Source: Pigmentiphaga litoralis (GTDB lineage Bacteria; Pseudomonadota; Gammaproteobacteria; Burkholderiales; Burkholderiaceae_B). Taken from it: a stretch of DNA of 64,000 nucleotides. The stretch is taken from positions 434,001-498,000 of the forward strand of contig NZ_BMXQ01000002.1 in assembly GCF_014651835.1 (NCBI RefSeq), read 5' to 3'. Every line of letters starts with the position of its first letter. The stretch's first letter is position 1. A model generated the notes under the pieces. That model saw only the letters and a list, made by a program, of their open reading frames with translations, did no database searches and was not told where the DNA came from. This document shows positions 1-9,850 of the stretch, piece by piece. Position numbers and translations under genes: made by a program.

Positions 1-219
1 GACAGCCACCTCTGCTGCGGGTCGGCCGGGACGTATTCGGTGTTGCAGCCAGCCATGGCGGGCGAACTGCGGCGCAGAAAGCTCGACGCCATCGAGGCCG
101 GCGATCCCGAGATGATCCTGTCATCCAATATCGGTTGCCTGACCCACCTCCAGGGCGGCACGAAGATTCCGGTGCGGCACTGGGTCGAACTGGTGGACAC
201 CGCGTTGGCCGCGGGCTAA
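1..219 (+). CDS. glcF: Glycolate oxidase iron-sulfur subunit GlcF, C-terminal fragment
   Basis: The reading frame is open from the left edge to a TAA at 217-219, giving 72 residues. It contains a CCGSAGTYS motif and, later, SNIGCLTHLQ, the paired cysteine-rich signatures (CCG and GC) of the C-terminal CCG domains of GlcF. GlcF carries the Fe-S clusters of the glycolate oxidase complex (GlcDEF), which converts glycolate to glyoxylate. Only the tail is in the window, so the start and the N-terminal ferredoxin-like domain are missing. Related heterodisulfide-reductase-like subunits share the CCG motif, but GlcF is the best fit. Confidence 0.85.
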   Translation, partial: DSHLCCGSAGTYSVLQPAMAGELRRRKLDAIEAGDPEMILSSNIGCLTHLQGGTKIPVRHWVELVDTALAAG

Positions 220-430
220 CTCCGGGCTGACTCCACGGGCCAAGTCCGAGCGCAATTCAACCGCGCCGTTCCGATTTCACACCATGATGCGCCCCCGGGC
301 GCATTTCCTGCTGAGCCAACGTAGTACCTGGGCAGGCACTGGCGCCGCAGCTTGTTTTGCCGCCAGCCGCACCCACGTAGATCAGGCGCAAAAGCAGCAA
401 CACAGCGCATGTTTTCAACAAGAGCACCGC

Positions 431-495
431 GGATCTGGCTTTGCCAGTCCGCCAGTGCTGCCCCTGGGGGAGGCGCGCAGCGCCCCGGGGGGGAG
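431..495 (+). repeat. Dispersed GC-rich hairpin repeat, copy A
   Basis: One of four intergenic copies of a ~60-bp element with the core CTGGGGGAGGCGCG followed by GCGCC and a G-run. The inner part folds as a GGCGC/GCGCC hairpin and the left part reads GGCTTTGCCAGTCC. The right end of this copy provides the G-rich stretch immediately before the ATG at 501, so the repeat appears to supply the ribosome binding site of the exonuclease gene. The rest of the 220-430 gap shows no recognisable gene. Confidence 0.75.
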
Positions 496-500
496 AGTTC

Positions 501-1784
501 ATGAATCTCGTTATTGCGACCCCGCAAGGCCTGTATTGCCCACCCGGCGATTTCTACATCGACCCGTGGCGGCCGGTTGACCGTGCCGTGATCACGCATG
601 CCCATGCCGACCATGCACGGCGTGGGCACCGTCACTATCTGGCCGCGGCGCCGGGTGAGGGGGTACTGCGGTCCCGCATGGGCGAGATCTCGCTGGATGC
701 CTTGCCCTATGGTCAGAAGGTCGTGCACAACGGCGTGACCATCTCGCTGCACCCGGCCGGCCACGTGCTGGGATCGTCGCAGGTGCGCATTGAATACCGC
801 GGTGAAGTCTGGGTCGCATCGGGCGACTACAAGATCGGCACCGATCCCACCTGCCTGCCGTTCGAGCCGGTGCGCTGCCACACCTTCATCACCGAATCGA
901 CCTTTGGCCTGCCCATCTACCGGTGGCAAAGCGACGACGACCTGTTTGCCGAGATCAACGCCTGGTGGCGCGACAACGCCGACGCCGGGCGTGCCTCCGT
1001 GGTGTATGCGTACGCCTTTGGCAAGGCGCAGCGGGTGATCGCGGGCGTGGACCCATCGATCGGCACGATTGTGATCCATGGCGCGGTGGATCCCCTCAAC
1101 ACGGCCTATCGCGCCGCGGGCGTGCCGCTGCCGCCTGCGTTCAAGGTGACGGATATCGAGGACAAGGCACTGCTGCGGCGTTGCCTGGTTGTTGCGCCGC
1201 CGTCGGCCCAGGGCACGCCGTGGCTGCGGCGGTTTGGTGAATATTCCGATGGTTTTGCCAGCGGCTGGATGCAGGTGCGCGGCGCGCAGCGGCGGCGCGG
1301 GGTCGATCGTGGCTTTGTCATGTCGGATCACGCGGACTGGCCCGGGCTGCAGTACGCCATCAAGGAAAGCGGCGCCGACACGGTGTATGTGACGCACGGC
1401 AGCGTGGGGCCGATGGTGCGGTGGCTGACCGAGCAAGGCTATGAGGCGCTGTCCTTCACAACGGAATACGGCGATGAGGAAGACGACGCGCAGGCCGGTG
1501 GGGATGCGGCACCGGCTGAACCAGAAGCCGAGCCGGCCGGGGGCGCGGCGTCGGATACGGCGGAGGTGGATGCTGCAAATGCGGATGCCGCAGGGGTTGA
1601 TACCGCAGGGGTTGATACCGCAGGGGTTGTTGCCGCAGCGGGCAGTGCGGCGTCCATCGTGGATGCTGGCAAGCAGCCTGAAGCCACTTTGAACGCGCCG
1701 TCCGACGTGCTTGAAGCGGTGACCGAACTGAAGGCGCCCATGGCGAAGGATGCCGCGCCCAACGAGCCTGGCACCTCGTCATGA
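501..1784 (+). CDS. Ligase-associated MBL-fold DNA exonuclease
   Basis: This 427-residue metallo-beta-lactamase/beta-CASP-type nuclease is the Exo member of the bacterial ligase-helicase-phosphoesterase repair cassette. The metal-binding THAHADH motif is at residues 32-38, and later histidines sit in HPAGHVLGS and SDHADW. The ATG at 501 is chosen because the protein then begins MNLVIATPQGLY, typical of the family; an upstream extension would translate the repeat. The last ~100 residues are an acidic, Ala-rich extension with three 15-bp tandem repeats (1584-1628), absent from the family core and probably disordered. The stop overlaps the ligase start by 4 nt. Family members degrade DNA with a 5'-PO4 or OH end; that role is inferred here. 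Confidence 0.9.
   Translation: MNLVIATPQGLYCPPGDFYIDPWRPVDRAVITHAHADHARRGHRHYLAAAPGEGVLRSRMGEISLDALPYGQKVVHNGVTISLHPAGHVLGSSQVRIEYRGEVWVASGDYKIGTDPTCLPFEPVRCHTFITESTFGLPIYRWQSDDDLFAEINAWWRDNADAGRASVVYAYAFGKAQRVIAGVDPSIGTIVIHGAVDPLNTAYRAAGVPLPPAFKVTDIEDKALLRRCLVVAPPSAQGTPWLRRFGEYSDGFASGWMQVRGAQRRRGVDRGFVMSDHADWPGLQYAIKESGADTVYVTHGSVGPMVRWLTEQGYEALSFTTEYGDEEDDAQAGGDAAPAEPEAEPAGGAASDTAEVDAANADAAGVDTAGVDTAGVVAAAGSAASIVDAGKQPEATLNAPSDVLEAVTELKAPMAKDAAPNEPGTSS
1584..1628 (+). repeat. Three 15-bp tandem repeats in exonuclease tail
   Basis: The unit GATACCGCAGGGGTT occurs three times (the first with one change, A to G). It encodes the pentapeptide DTAGV repeated in frame. Copy-number change would stay in frame and only alter the length of the unstructured C-terminus. 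Confidence 0.85.
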
Positions 1785-3427
1785 AAGCGTTTGTCGACCT
1801 CTATACGGCGCTTGACAGCACGACGTCGAGCAAGAACAAGCTCAAGGCGCTGACCGACTACTTCCGCGCCGTCCCGCCCGAAGACGGCGCCTGGGCAGTC
1901 TACTTTCTGGCCGGCGGCAAGCCGCGGCAGATCATCCCGGTCAAGTTCCTGCGCGAATTCGCGCGCGAAGCGGCCGGCATTCCTGAATGGCTGTTTGACG
2001 AGAGCTATCACGCCGTCGGCGACCTGGCCGAAACCATTGCATTGCTGCTGCCCGAGTCGGAACATGGCGAAGACCGTGGCCTGGCGCAATGGATGTCCGA
2101 AGCCCTGTTGCCGCTGCGCGGCATGGCGCCCGATGTGGCCCGTCCGTTGCTGCTCGACATGTGGTCGCGGCTCGACGCGCGGGGCCGTCTGGTCGGCACC
2201 AAGCTCATCACCGGCAGCTTTCGGGTGGGCGTATCGAAGCTGCTCGTGACCCGCGCCCTGGCCGAAGTCAGTGGCGTGGACGCCAAGCGTATTGCGCAGC
2301 GGCTGGTCGGCTACACCGATCTGTCGGCGCGGCCCGATGCCGACATGTTCCGTGCATTGATTGCCGAAGAAACCGGCGACGAATCGCTGCGCCAGCACAG
2401 CGGCCACCCGTATCCCTTCTTCCTTGCGCATCCCCTGCAGGCCGACGTGGCGACGTTTCCCACCGTGTTGGGGCCACCCGCCAACTGGCAGATTGAATGG
2501 AAGTGGGACGGCATTCGCGGCCAGCTCGTCAAACGTGCGGGCCAGACGTGGATCTGGTCGCGGGGGGAAGACCTCGTCACCGACCGGTTTCCAGAACTCG
2601 TCGCCATTGGCGAATCGCTGCCAGACGGCACAGTGATCGATGGCGAAATCGTCGTCTGGCAGGACGGCAAGGTGCAGCCCTTTGCGATCCTGCAGCAGCG
2701 CATCGGCCGCAAGACACTCGGCCCGAAAATCCTGCGCGATGCGCCGGTCGGCCTGCTTGCCTACGACGTGCTGGAATGGAAGGGCGTCGACTGGCGCACC
2801 CAGCCGCAACATGCGCGGCGCGCCCAGCTCGATCGCATTGTCGAATCGCATCCGCACCCGGCCCTGCACGCCAGCCCTTTGCTCAGTGGCGCGGAATGGT
2901 CCGACCTGGCCACGCTGCGCGAGCAGTCGCGCGACCTGGGTGTGGAAGGCATGATGCTCAAGGCACGCGATGCCCACTACGGCGTGGGCCGCACCAAGGA
3001 TGTGGGCGTGTGGTGGAAATGGAAGATCGACCCCTTCACCATCGACGCCGTCCTGATCTATGGGCAGCGCGGCCACGGTCGCCGCGCCAGCCTGTATTCC
3101 GACTACACGTTTGCCGTGTGGGACGGCGAGCCCGGCGACCCCGATCGCAAGCTCGTGCCCTTTGCCAAGGCGTACTCAGGACTGACTGACGAAGAGATCG
3201 GCAAGGTCGACAACATTATCCGCAAGACCACCATTGAAAGCTTCGGTCCCGTGCGCAGCGTCAAGCCGACCATGGTGTTTGAACTCGGCTTTGAAGGCAT
3301 CGCGCGCAGCACGCGTCACAAAAGTGGCATCGCCGTGCGCTTTCCGCGCATGCTGCGCTGGCGCACCGACAAGCCGGTGGAAGAAGCGGATACGCTGACG
3401 ACGCTATCGGCGCTGCTGCCGTCATGA
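1781..3427 (+). CDS. ATP-dependent DNA ligase of the Exo-Lig-Lhr-MPE cassette
   Basis: 548 residues. An N-terminal DNA-binding domain (about 1-200) precedes the nucleotidyltransferase core with adenylation motif KWDG at K241-G244. Motif III-like DGEIVVW, the motif IV region EGMMLK and motif V-like WWKWK follow, and then a C-terminal OB-fold. It seals nicks using ATP, unlike the housekeeping NAD-dependent LigA. It overlaps the upstream exonuclease and the downstream helicase by ATGA junctions, so the three are translationally coupled. No Ku or LigD polymerase/nuclease domain is attached, which argues against classic NHEJ LigD. Confidence 0.92.
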   Translation: MKAFVDLYTALDSTTSSKNKLKALTDYFRAVPPEDGAWAVYFLAGGKPRQIIPVKFLREFAREAAGIPEWLFDESYHAVGDLAETIALLLPESEHGEDRGLAQWMSEALLPLRGMAPDVARPLLLDMWSRLDARGRLVGTKLITGSFRVGVSKLLVTRALAEVSGVDAKRIAQRLVGYTDLSARPDADMFRALIAEETGDESLRQHSGHPYPFFLAHPLQADVATFPTVLGPPANWQIEWKWDGIRGQLVKRAGQTWIWSRGEDLVTDRFPELVAIGESLPDGTVIDGEIVVWQDGKVQPFAILQQRIGRKTLGPKILRDAPVGLLAYDVLEWKGVDWRTQPQHARRAQLDRIVESHPHPALHASPLLSGAEWSDLATLREQSRDLGVEGMMLKARDAHYGVGRTKDVGVWWKWKIDPFTIDAVLIYGQRGHGRRASLYSDYTFAVWDGEPGDPDRKLVPFAKAYSGLTDEEIGKVDNIIRKTTIESFGPVRSVKPTMVFELGFEGIARSTRHKSGIAVRFPRMLRWRTDKPVEEADTLTTLSALLPS

Positions 3428-6400
3428 CAAAGAAGGTGGACGCGCCAGTTGCTCGGCCGGCGAAGGTGGATGCGCCGGCTGCCCGCCCGGCTAAGGACGG
3501 TGGGACGCGGCCAACGCGCGCCGCTGCGGGCCCTGCCACGGCTCGCCCCCGCGCACGCCGGCGCGTGGTGCCCAAGCTGCTTGCGCCCTGGATGGCGGCG
3601 CGGGGCTGGTCGCCATTCCGTTTCCAGCAGGACGCATGGGACGCGATCATCGGCGGCCAGTCCGGTCTGCTGCATGCCACGACCGGCGCGGGCAAGACCT
3701 ATGCAATCTGGCTGGGAGCCTTGCTGGCATTTGGCGCGAAAGCCGTGCATCCGCCAGTGCTGGATGCGACGGGCGATGCGGCATCGCATGCTGCAACCAC
3801 TGCATCGGGCGATGACGATGCAGTGGCCGCAGACGAGACCGCGCCGCGCAAGCGGCCACGCGCCACGCATTTTGACGCGGTGGCCGGGCTCGATGACGAT
3901 GATGTGGAGGAAGAGGGGGACGCCGGACCGGGCGGCGACGGCGGGCAGGATCCACCTATCGTCGGCCAGGCCGATGGCGGTCGACCCGGGCGCGGCAACG
4001 CCGGGCGCTCGCACGTCGACCACGATCCGGCCGATGACGATCTGGACGACGGCGATCCAGGTCAGGGCAGCGGCGCTTCGTCAGCGTTATCGGGCGCCCC
4101 GCCCGAGCCTCGGCGTGTGCCACGCGATCGCCGTCGCGGCTCGCAAGCCACACGTCGCCGCGCGCTGGATGCGGCGCTCGGGCTGAGCGCGCCCAACCCG
4201 GCGTTTGAACGCGGAACGCTTGAATCCCAGGACAGGGCAGGCACCCCCGCCACCGCACAAGGCCCCGGCAGCTACGCCGCCTGGGCGCAGGCTCGCGCAG
4301 AAAAGGCCGCAGCCGAAGCCGCGGCGCGCGCTGCCGCCGAGGCCGCCGCGAAAGTCCCTGGCAAGGCGGGCGGTAAGGCAGCCGGTACAGCGGCCGGTAG
4401 CGCAGCAGGCACGGCAGGTCGTACAGCTGGTGGTACAGCTGGTGGTACAGCTGGTGGTACAGCTGGTGGTACAGCAGGCGGCAAGGCAGCCGGTATGGCA
4501 GCTGGCGAAGCAGGCGGCAAAGCAGCCGGTACAGCGGCCGCTAAAGCAGGCGGCGAGGCAGGCGGCACGGCAGCCGGCAAGGCAGGCAGCACGGTAGAAG
4601 CAAGCTCTGCAGAGACGCCGTCGGCCGCTGAAACCGCAATCTTTGCACCGACCCGCGAACCCCGGTCGATCGACGACCTGGAGACGCAAGCCGCGGTCAA
4701 CCCTGGCGCCATCATGCGAGCCGCGTCGTCGGCCATGCGGCGCGCGATCGCCGCCAGCCGCGCCGCGCATGCCGCCGCCTCGGCGCCGTCCACCTCGGTT
4801 GCCGTCGCCCCGCCCCCCTCGCGCATCCGCAGCCGCGCCTTCCCCCCACCGCCGCTGACGGTGCTGTGGCTGACGCCCATGCGCGCGCTGGCCGCCGACA
4901 CCTACAAGGCGCTCAATACCCCGGTCGATGCCCTGAGGCTCGACTGGACCGTCGGCCAGCGCACCGGCGACACCAGCAGCAGCGACCGCGCGGCGCAAGC
5001 CCGTCGCCTGCCTACCGCGCTGATCACCACGCCGGAAAGCCTGTCGCTGATGCTCGCTCGCAATGACGCCGAAGCGACGTTGTCCACGGTACGCATGGTG
5101 GTCGTGGATGAATGGCACGAGCTCCTTGGCAACAAACGCGGCGTCCAGGTCCAGCTCGCACTGGCCCGCCTGCGCCGGTGGAACCCGCAACTGCAGGTCT
5201 GGGGCCTGTCCGCGACGCTGGGCAATCTTGATGAGGCGATGCAGACGCTGCTGGGCGCCAACATGGCCGGCAGTGTGAGTGCGGTGGACGGGCGCGATGC
5301 TACCGATGCAGCTGTTGCTGCTGGGAGCGACGCTGCTCGCACCGCCACCGCCGCCAGCAGCGCAATCATCGACCCCGACAAGCGCGGTGTGCTCGTCCGC
5401 GGTCAGGAACCCAAGACCCTCACCATCGACACCTTGCTCCCCGACGCCGTTGAACGCTTCGCATGGGCCGGCCACCTGGGCCTGCGCATGCTGCCCAAGG
5501 TCATCGACGAGATCGCATCGTCGTCCAACACCCTGGTCTTTACCAACACCCGTTCGCAGGCCGAGCTCTGGTATCAGGCGCTGCTCGACGCCAAACCGGA
5601 ATGGGCGGGCGAGATCGCCTTGCATCACGGGTCGCTCGACAAAGCGGTGCGCGACTGGGTCGAAGACGGCCTCAAGACCGGCAGCCTGCGGGCCGTCGTC
5701 TGCACGTCCAGCCTGGATCTCGGCGTCGATTTCCTGCCAGTGGACCGGGTGCTGCAGATCGGTTCCGCCAAGGGCGTCGCGCGCCTGCTGCAACGCGCCG
5801 GCCGCTCGGGGCATGCCCCGGGCCGCCCCTCGCGGGTCACCCTGGTTCCGACGCACAGCATCGAGGTGATCGAAGGCGCCGCAGCGCGTGAGGCCGTGCG
5901 CGAAGGCCATGTCGAAGCGCGCACGGCGCCCGACCAACCGCTCGATGTGCTCGTCCAGCACCTCGTCACCGTCGCGCTGGGCGGGGGCTTCACGCCCGAC
6001 AGCCTCTACAAGGAAGTGCGTAGCGCCTGGTCCTACCGGTCCTTGTCACGCGAGTCCTGGCAATGGTGCCTGGACTTCGTGCGGCAAGGCGGTGAGTCGC
6101 TGGCCGCCTATCCCGACTATCGCCGCGTGGTGCCCGACGACGCCGGCGTGTGGCGCGTGCCCGATGCCCGGCTGGCGCGCCGCCACCGCATGAGCGTCGG
6201 CACCATTGTCAGCGACGCCAGCATGCAGGTGCGCTACTGGACCGCCAAGGGCGGCGGCGGGCGCCTGGGCACCATCGAAGAAGGCTTCATCGCGCGGCTC
6301 AAGCCCGGCGAAGGCTTTCTGTTCGCGGGCAAGGTCCTGGAACTGGTGCGCGTGCATGAAATGACCGCCTTCGTGAAGCGCGCGTCCGCCCGCAAGCCTG

Positions 6401-7281
6401 CAGTGCCGCGCTGGAACGGCGGCAAGATGCCCATGTCGTCCACGCTGGCCGACGCCGTGGTCGATCAGCTCGAGGCCGCGTCCAAGGGGCATTACGACAG
6501 TCCGGAACTGCGGCTGGCCAAGCCCTTGCTCGACATACAGCAGCGGTGGTCCGCATTGCCGACGGCACACAGCCTGCTGGCCGAAACGCTCAAGTCGCGC
6601 GAAGGCTGGCACCTGTTCCTGTATCCGTTTGCCGGCCGCCATGTGCACCTGGGCATCGCCAGCCTGCTCGCCTGGCGTGCGGCGCAATTGCAGCCCGCCA
6701 CCTTTTCCATGGCGGTGAACGACTACGGCCTGGAGCTGCTGTCGTCGACGCCGGTCGATTGGGTCAATGCCTTGCCGCGCATCCTGGAAACGCGGCTGCC
6801 GCCAGGCGTTGCCCCACCCGTCCTGCCCGACGATCTGCTCAAAGAAATCCTGGACAGCATGAACGCGGGCGAACTTGCGCAGCGCCGCTTCCGCGAAATC
6901 GCGCGCGTGTCCGGCCTGATCTTCCAGGGCTTTCCGGGCGCGGCCAAGAGCATGCGGCAGGTGCAGGCGTCGTCGGGCCTGTTCTACGACGTATTCCGCA
7001 AATACGATCCCGGCAACCTGCTGCTGACCCAGGCCGAACGCGAGGTACTCAGCCAGGAACTCGACATCGCCCGCCTGCAGCACACGCTGGAACGGCTGCG
7101 CGAACGCGAACTGGATCTGCGCATTCTTGAGCGGCCGACGCCCTTTGGCTTTCCGCTGCTGGTGGAACGTTTCCGCGAAAAGTTGTCGAACGAATCACTG
7201 GCCGACCGCGTAGCCCGCATGGTCCAGAATCTCGAACAGGTCGCCGACGCGCCCGTCAAGACGCGCCGCGCGGCCTCCTAG
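3424..7281 (+). CDS. Ligase-associated DEXH-box helicase (Lhr-like) with giant insertion
   Basis: 1285 residues; the family is usually near 800-900. The Q-like region FRFQQDAW and Walker A TTGAGKT (K91) are near the N-terminus. Motif Ia, [10 protein letters not shown], follows only at about 478-492, then DEWH (562-565), LSATLG (near 596) and QRAGRSG (790-796), then the winged-helix/Lhr-core region and a conserved tail. The ~350 residues between motifs I and Ia are low complexity: an acidic part, an Arg-rich part, then about 20 tetrapeptides of the AGGT/AAGK type. The insertion is in frame, so the helicase should still be made. A 3'-5' translocase role in repair is known for Lhr-core proteins and inferred here. 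The start ATG overlaps the ligase stop. Confidence 0.92.
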   Translation: MTKKVDAPVARPAKVDAPAARPAKDGGTRPTRAAAGPATARPRARRRVVPKLLAPWMAARGWSPFRFQQDAWDAIIGGQSGLLHATTGAGKTYAIWLGALLAFGAKAVHPPVLDATGDAASHAATTASGDDDAVAADETAPRKRPRATHFDAVAGLDDDDVEEEGDAGPGGDGGQDPPIVGQADGGRPGRGNAGRSHVDHDPADDDLDDGDPGQGSGASSALSGAPPEPRRVPRDRRRGSQATRRRALDAALGLSAPNPAFERGTLESQDRAGTPATAQGPGSYAAWAQARAEKAAAEAAARAAAEAAAKVPGKAGGKAAGTAAGSAAGTAGRTAGGTAGGTAGGTAGGTAGGKAAGMAAGEAGGKAAGTAAAKAGGEAGGTAAGKAGSTVEASSAETPSAAETAIFAPTREPRSIDDLETQAAVNPGAIMRAASSAMRRAIAASRAAHAAASAPSTSVAVAPPPSRIRSRAFPPPPLTVLWLTPMRALAADTYKALNTPVDALRLDWTVGQRTGDTSSSDRAAQARRLPTALITTPESLSLMLARNDAEATLSTVRMVVVDEWHELLGNKRGVQVQLALARLRRWNPQLQVWGLSATLGNLDEAMQTLLGANMAGSVSAVDGRDATDAAVAAGSDAARTATAASSAIIDPDKRGVLVRGQEPKTLTIDTLLPDAVERFAWAGHLGLRMLPKVIDEIASSSNTLVFTNTRSQAELWYQALLDAKPEWAGEIALHHGSLDKAVRDWVEDGLKTGSLRAVVCTSSLDLGVDFLPVDRVLQIGSAKGVARLLQRAGRSGHAPGRPSRVTLVPTHSIEVIEGAAAREAVREGHVEARTAPDQPLDVLVQHLVTVALGGGFTPDSLYKEVRSAWSYRSLSRESWQWCLDFVRQGGESLAAYPDYRRVVPDDAGVWRVPDARLARRHRMSVGTIVSDASMQVRYWTAKGGGGRLGTIEEGFIARLKPGEGFLFAGKVLELVRVHEMTAFVKRASARKPAVPRWNGGKMPMSSTLADAVVDQLEAASKGHYDSPELRLAKPLLDIQQRWSALPTAHSLLAETLKSREGWHLFLYPFAGRHVHLGIASLLAWRAAQLQPATFSMAVNDYGLELLSSTPVDWVNALPRILETRLPPGVAPPVLPDDLLKEILDSMNAGELAQRRFREIARVSGLIFQGFPGAAKSMRQVQASSGLFYDVFRKYDPGNLLLTQAEREVLSQELDIARLQHTLERLRERELDLRILERPTPFGFPLLVERFREKLSNESLADRVARMVQNLEQVADAPVKTRRAAS
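4423..4470 (+). repeat. Four perfect 12-bp tandem repeats in helicase insertion
   Basis: ACAGCTGGTGGT occurs four times without a mismatch and encodes Thr-Ala-Gly-Gly. Degenerate versions of the same 12-bp period flank it from about 4360 to 4590. The unit is a multiple of three, so slippage would keep the frame. Confidence 0.9.
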
Positions 7282-7283
7282 TA

Positions 7284-7988
7284 TTGGAATTGCCCGCTTT
7301 GAATCTTCCTGTTCATGTCGAGATCGACTGCCACGGCGAATCCCTGTGGCTGCTGGCCGATCACGCCATCTGGTGGCCCGCGCAGCACACCTTGCTGATT
7401 GCCGACGCCCACTTCGGCAAGGCCGCGACCTACCGCGTGCTGGGCCAGCCCGTGCCTCACGGCACGACCCAACATAATGTCGAACGCATCGACGCCTTGC
7501 TCGACCGCTATCCGGCCGCGCATATCGTCTTTCTAGGTGACTTCCTGCATGGCCCGCAGGTGCATCGTTCCACCGGACCGACCTTCGACACCCTGCTGGC
7601 ATGGCGGGCGCGGCACCCCGACCTGCAGTGCACGCTGGTGCGGGGCAACCACGATGCCCGCGCCGGGGATCCGCCCAGGGCCTTGCGGTTCGAAGTCGTG
7701 AACGAGCCCTTCCTGATGGGGGCGCTCGCGCTGTGCCACCATCCCCAGCGCCATCCGACCCACTATGTGCTGGCCGGCCATGAGCACCCCGTGTTCGTGC
7801 TGCGCGGACGCGGCCGGGACAGTCTTCGGCTGCCCGGTTTCGTGTTCGACGACGGCACCGCCGTGCTCCCCGCGTTCGGGGACTTTACCGGCGGCTATCC
7901 GGTGCAGCACGCGCCCGGCCGGCGGATCTACGTGACCGGTGGCGGCGGGGTGTGGCAGGTGCAGGGGCAAGTGCAGGTGCAGGTGTAG
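7284..7988 (+). CDS. pdeM: Ligase-associated metallophosphoesterase (PdeM/MPE)
   Basis: 234 residues with the calcineurin-like phosphoesterase motifs in order: ADAHFGK, FLGDFLHG, RGNHDA and AGHEHP, which bind two metal ions. Members of this family are Mn-dependent DNA nucleases/phosphodiesterases found in the Exo-ligase-Lhr cassette. No ATG fits; the TTG at 7284 lies 2 nt after the helicase stop, and in-frame TTGs at 7290 and 7299 are alternatives. The C-terminus runs into GTGCAG hexanucleotide repeats that encode a QVQVQV tail and contain the stop codon, so the last residues probably vary between strains. Confidence 0.85.
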   Translation: MELPALNLPVHVEIDCHGESLWLLADHAIWWPAQHTLLIADAHFGKAATYRVLGQPVPHGTTQHNVERIDALLDRYPAAHIVFLGDFLHGPQVHRSTGPTFDTLLAWRARHPDLQCTLVRGNHDARAGDPPRALRFEVVNEPFLMGALALCHHPQRHPTHYVLAGHEHPVFVLRGRGRDSLRLPGFVFDDGTAVLPAFGDFTGGYPVQHAPGRRIYVTGGGGVWQVQGQVQVQV

Positions 7989-8005
7989 GTGCAGCTGCAG
8001 CTGTA
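7959..8005 (+). repeat. GTGCAG/CTGCAG hexanucleotide tract over pdeM stop
   Basis: Six-base units of the form GTGCAG, with variants GGGCAA, GTGTAG and CTGCAG, run through the end of the phosphoesterase gene. One variant unit supplies the TAG stop. Confidence 0.6.
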
Positions 8006-8048
8006 GATGCCTGGCGCGGCAGGGGGCCGCACCTGGCATCCGCCTGCG

Positions 8049-9482
8049 TCACTCCACCGCTTTCACCATGTCTTCCACGACCTTCTTTGCGTCGCCAAAC
8101 ACCATCATGGTCTTGTCGAGGTAGAAGAGCTCATTGTCCAGACCCGCATACCCCGCAGCCATCGACCGTTTGTTCACGATCACGGTCCGCGCCTTGTAGG
8201 CTTCCAGGATGGGCATGCCGGCAATGGCGGACTTCGGGTCTGTTTTCGCGGCCGGGTTCACCACATCGTTCGCGCCCAGCACCAGCACCACGTCCACCTG
8301 CCCGAACTCGCTGTTGATGTCGTCCATCTCGAACACCTGTTCGTAGGGCACTTCGGCTTCGGCCAGCAGCACGTTCATGTGCCCCGGCATGCGGCCCGCC
8401 ACCGGGTGGATCGCATATTTCACGTCCACGCCGCGCGCCACCAGCTTGCTGGTCAGCTCTTTCAGCGCATGCTGCGCGCGTGCCACGGCCAGGCCGTAAC
8501 CCGGCACGATCACCACCGTTTCGGCATTGGTCAGCATGAAGGCCGCATCGTCGGGGCTGCCCGACTTGACCGGGCGCTGCACCTGCTCGCCCGCCGCTGC
8601 GCCACTGTTGGCTTCGCCACCAAAGCCCCCCAGGATCACGTTGAAGAACGACCGGTTCATCGCCTTGCACATGATGTAGGACAGGATGGCCCCGGACGAA
8701 CCCACCAATGATCCGGCAATGATCAGCATCGGGTTGTTCAGCGAGAACCCGATCCCTGCCGCCGCCCAGCCCGAGTAGCTGTTCAGCATCGACACGACCA
8801 CCGGCATGTCGGCCCCGCCGATCGGGATGATGATCAGCACGCCCAGCACGAAGGCAATGGCCAGCATCAGCACGAACGGCGTCCAGCCTTGCGTGAGCAC
8901 GAACCACACGCCGCAGGCCAGCATTGCCACGCCCAGCAGCAGGTTGAGCATGTGCTGCCCCGCAAACTGCACCGGCGCGCCGCGGAACACCCGAAGCTTG
9001 TACTTTCCCGACAGCTTGCCGAAGGCGATGACTGAGCCCGAGAACGTGATGGCGCCCACAAAGCTGCCAATGAACAGCTCGATCCGGTTGCCGAAGGGGA
9101 TAGGCGTGCCGACCGCCGCGATACCGAAGGCATGCGGTTCAGCCACCGCGGCAATCGCGATGAACACCGCCGCCAGGCCGATCATGCTGTGCATGAAGGC
9201 GACCAGCTCCGGCATTTTGGTCATCTCGACGCGTCTGGCCATGATGGTGCCGGCCGTTCCGCCGACCAGCAGGCCCACCAGCACCCAGGCCAGCCCGATC
9301 GCAGGCGCCTGGCTGAGCCGCGCGATCAGTGCGCCGGTGGTCAGCACCGCGATGGTCATGCCGATCATGCCAAAGGCATTGCCCCGCCGCGACGTGGTCG
9401 GATGGGACAGGCCCTTGAGCGCCTGGATGAAGCAGACCGATGCCACCAGATAGAGCAGGGTGACCACATTGAGTGACAGCAT
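8049..9482 (-). CDS. pntB: NAD(P) transhydrogenase subunit beta
   Basis: 477 residues. The N-terminal half is hydrophobic with about eight to nine membrane helices; the C-terminal ~180 residues form the NADP(H)-binding dIII domain, with VPGYGLAVARAQHAL and the later VLVLGANDVVNP and MPILEAYKARTVIVNKR segments. PntAB couples proton translocation to hydride transfer between NADH and NADP+ at the inner membrane. The start overlaps the end of the small alpha2 subunit by one base, giving a pntAA-pntAB-pntB operon on this strand. Confidence 0.96.
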   Translation of the reverse strand: MLSLNVVTLLYLVASVCFIQALKGLSHPTTSRRGNAFGMIGMTIAVLTTGALIARLSQAPAIGLAWVLVGLLVGGTAGTIMARRVEMTKMPELVAFMHSMIGLAAVFIAIAAVAEPHAFGIAAVGTPIPFGNRIELFIGSFVGAITFSGSVIAFGKLSGKYKLRVFRGAPVQFAGQHMLNLLLGVAMLACGVWFVLTQGWTPFVLMLAIAFVLGVLIIIPIGGADMPVVVSMLNSYSGWAAAGIGFSLNNPMLIIAGSLVGSSGAILSYIMCKAMNRSFFNVILGGFGGEANSGAAAGEQVQRPVKSGSPDDAAFMLTNAETVVIVPGYGLAVARAQHALKELTSKLVARGVDVKYAIHPVAGRMPGHMNVLLAEAEVPYEQVFEMDDINSEFGQVDVVLVLGANDVVNPAAKTDPKSAIAGMPILEAYKARTVIVNKRSMAAGYAGLDNELFYLDKTMMVFGDAKKVVEDMVKAVE

Positions 9483-9850
9483 CAGTGCGTCTCCTTGACT
9501 GCGGCATCGGCAGACTTGGCGCCGGGCTTACCGGCATCACTGCCCACGGCGCGCGGCGTCTTGTCCTTCTTGCGGAACATTTCCAGCATCCGGCGCGTGA
9601 CCAGGAAGCCGCCGAACACATTGACCGCCGCCAGCGCCACGGCCAGCACCCCCATGGTCTTGCCCAGGGGCGTATCGGTCAGCGCCGCGGCCAGCATGGC
9701 CCCCACGATGATGATGGCCGAAATGGCATTGGTTACCGCCATGAGCGGCGTGTGCAAGGCAGGCGTGACGTTCCAGACCACGTGATACCCGACGTAGATC
9801 GCCAGCACGAAAATGATCAGGTTGATGACGGTGTGATCGATCAGGTCCAT
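9482..9850 (-). CDS. pntAB: NAD(P) transhydrogenase subunit alpha part 2
   Basis: 122 residues with three to four hydrophobic helices, including NLIIFVLAIYVGYHVVWN and AISAIIIVGAMLAAAL, and a GGFLVTRRMLEMF signature. It is the membrane part of the alpha subunit, encoded separately as in many alpha- and betaproteobacteria, whereas E. coli fuses it to PntA. The start codon overlaps the pntAA stop by one base. Confidence 0.95.
   Translation of the reverse strand: MDLIDHTVINLIIFVLAIYVGYHVVWNVTPALHTPLMAVTNAISAIIIVGAMLAAALTDTPLGKTMGVLAVALAAVNVFGGFLVTRRMLEMFRKKDKTPRAVGSDAGKPGAKSADAAVKETH

Noticed and set aside
216-1436. A 406-codon open frame on the minus strand
   Set aside because: It lies antisense to the MBL exonuclease and is a GC-bias artefact: high-GC codon use keeps the antisense frame open. 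No domain or ribosome site.
1439-3076. A 545-codon minus-strand open frame antisense to the exonuclease tail and ligase
   Set aside because: The plus-strand genes carry all recognisable motifs; the antisense product is Pro/Arg/Gln-rich with none.
4423-4470. CRISPR-like array
   Set aside because: The units are 12 bp, contiguous and in frame within a protein-coding repeat; there are no spacers.
4087-5961. A 624-codon minus-strand frame rich in Cys/Arg/Thr across the helicase insertion
   Set aside because: The repetitive region gives a repeating antisense Cys-Thr peptide, an artefact of the 12-bp repeat; helicase motifs on the plus strand continue on both sides.
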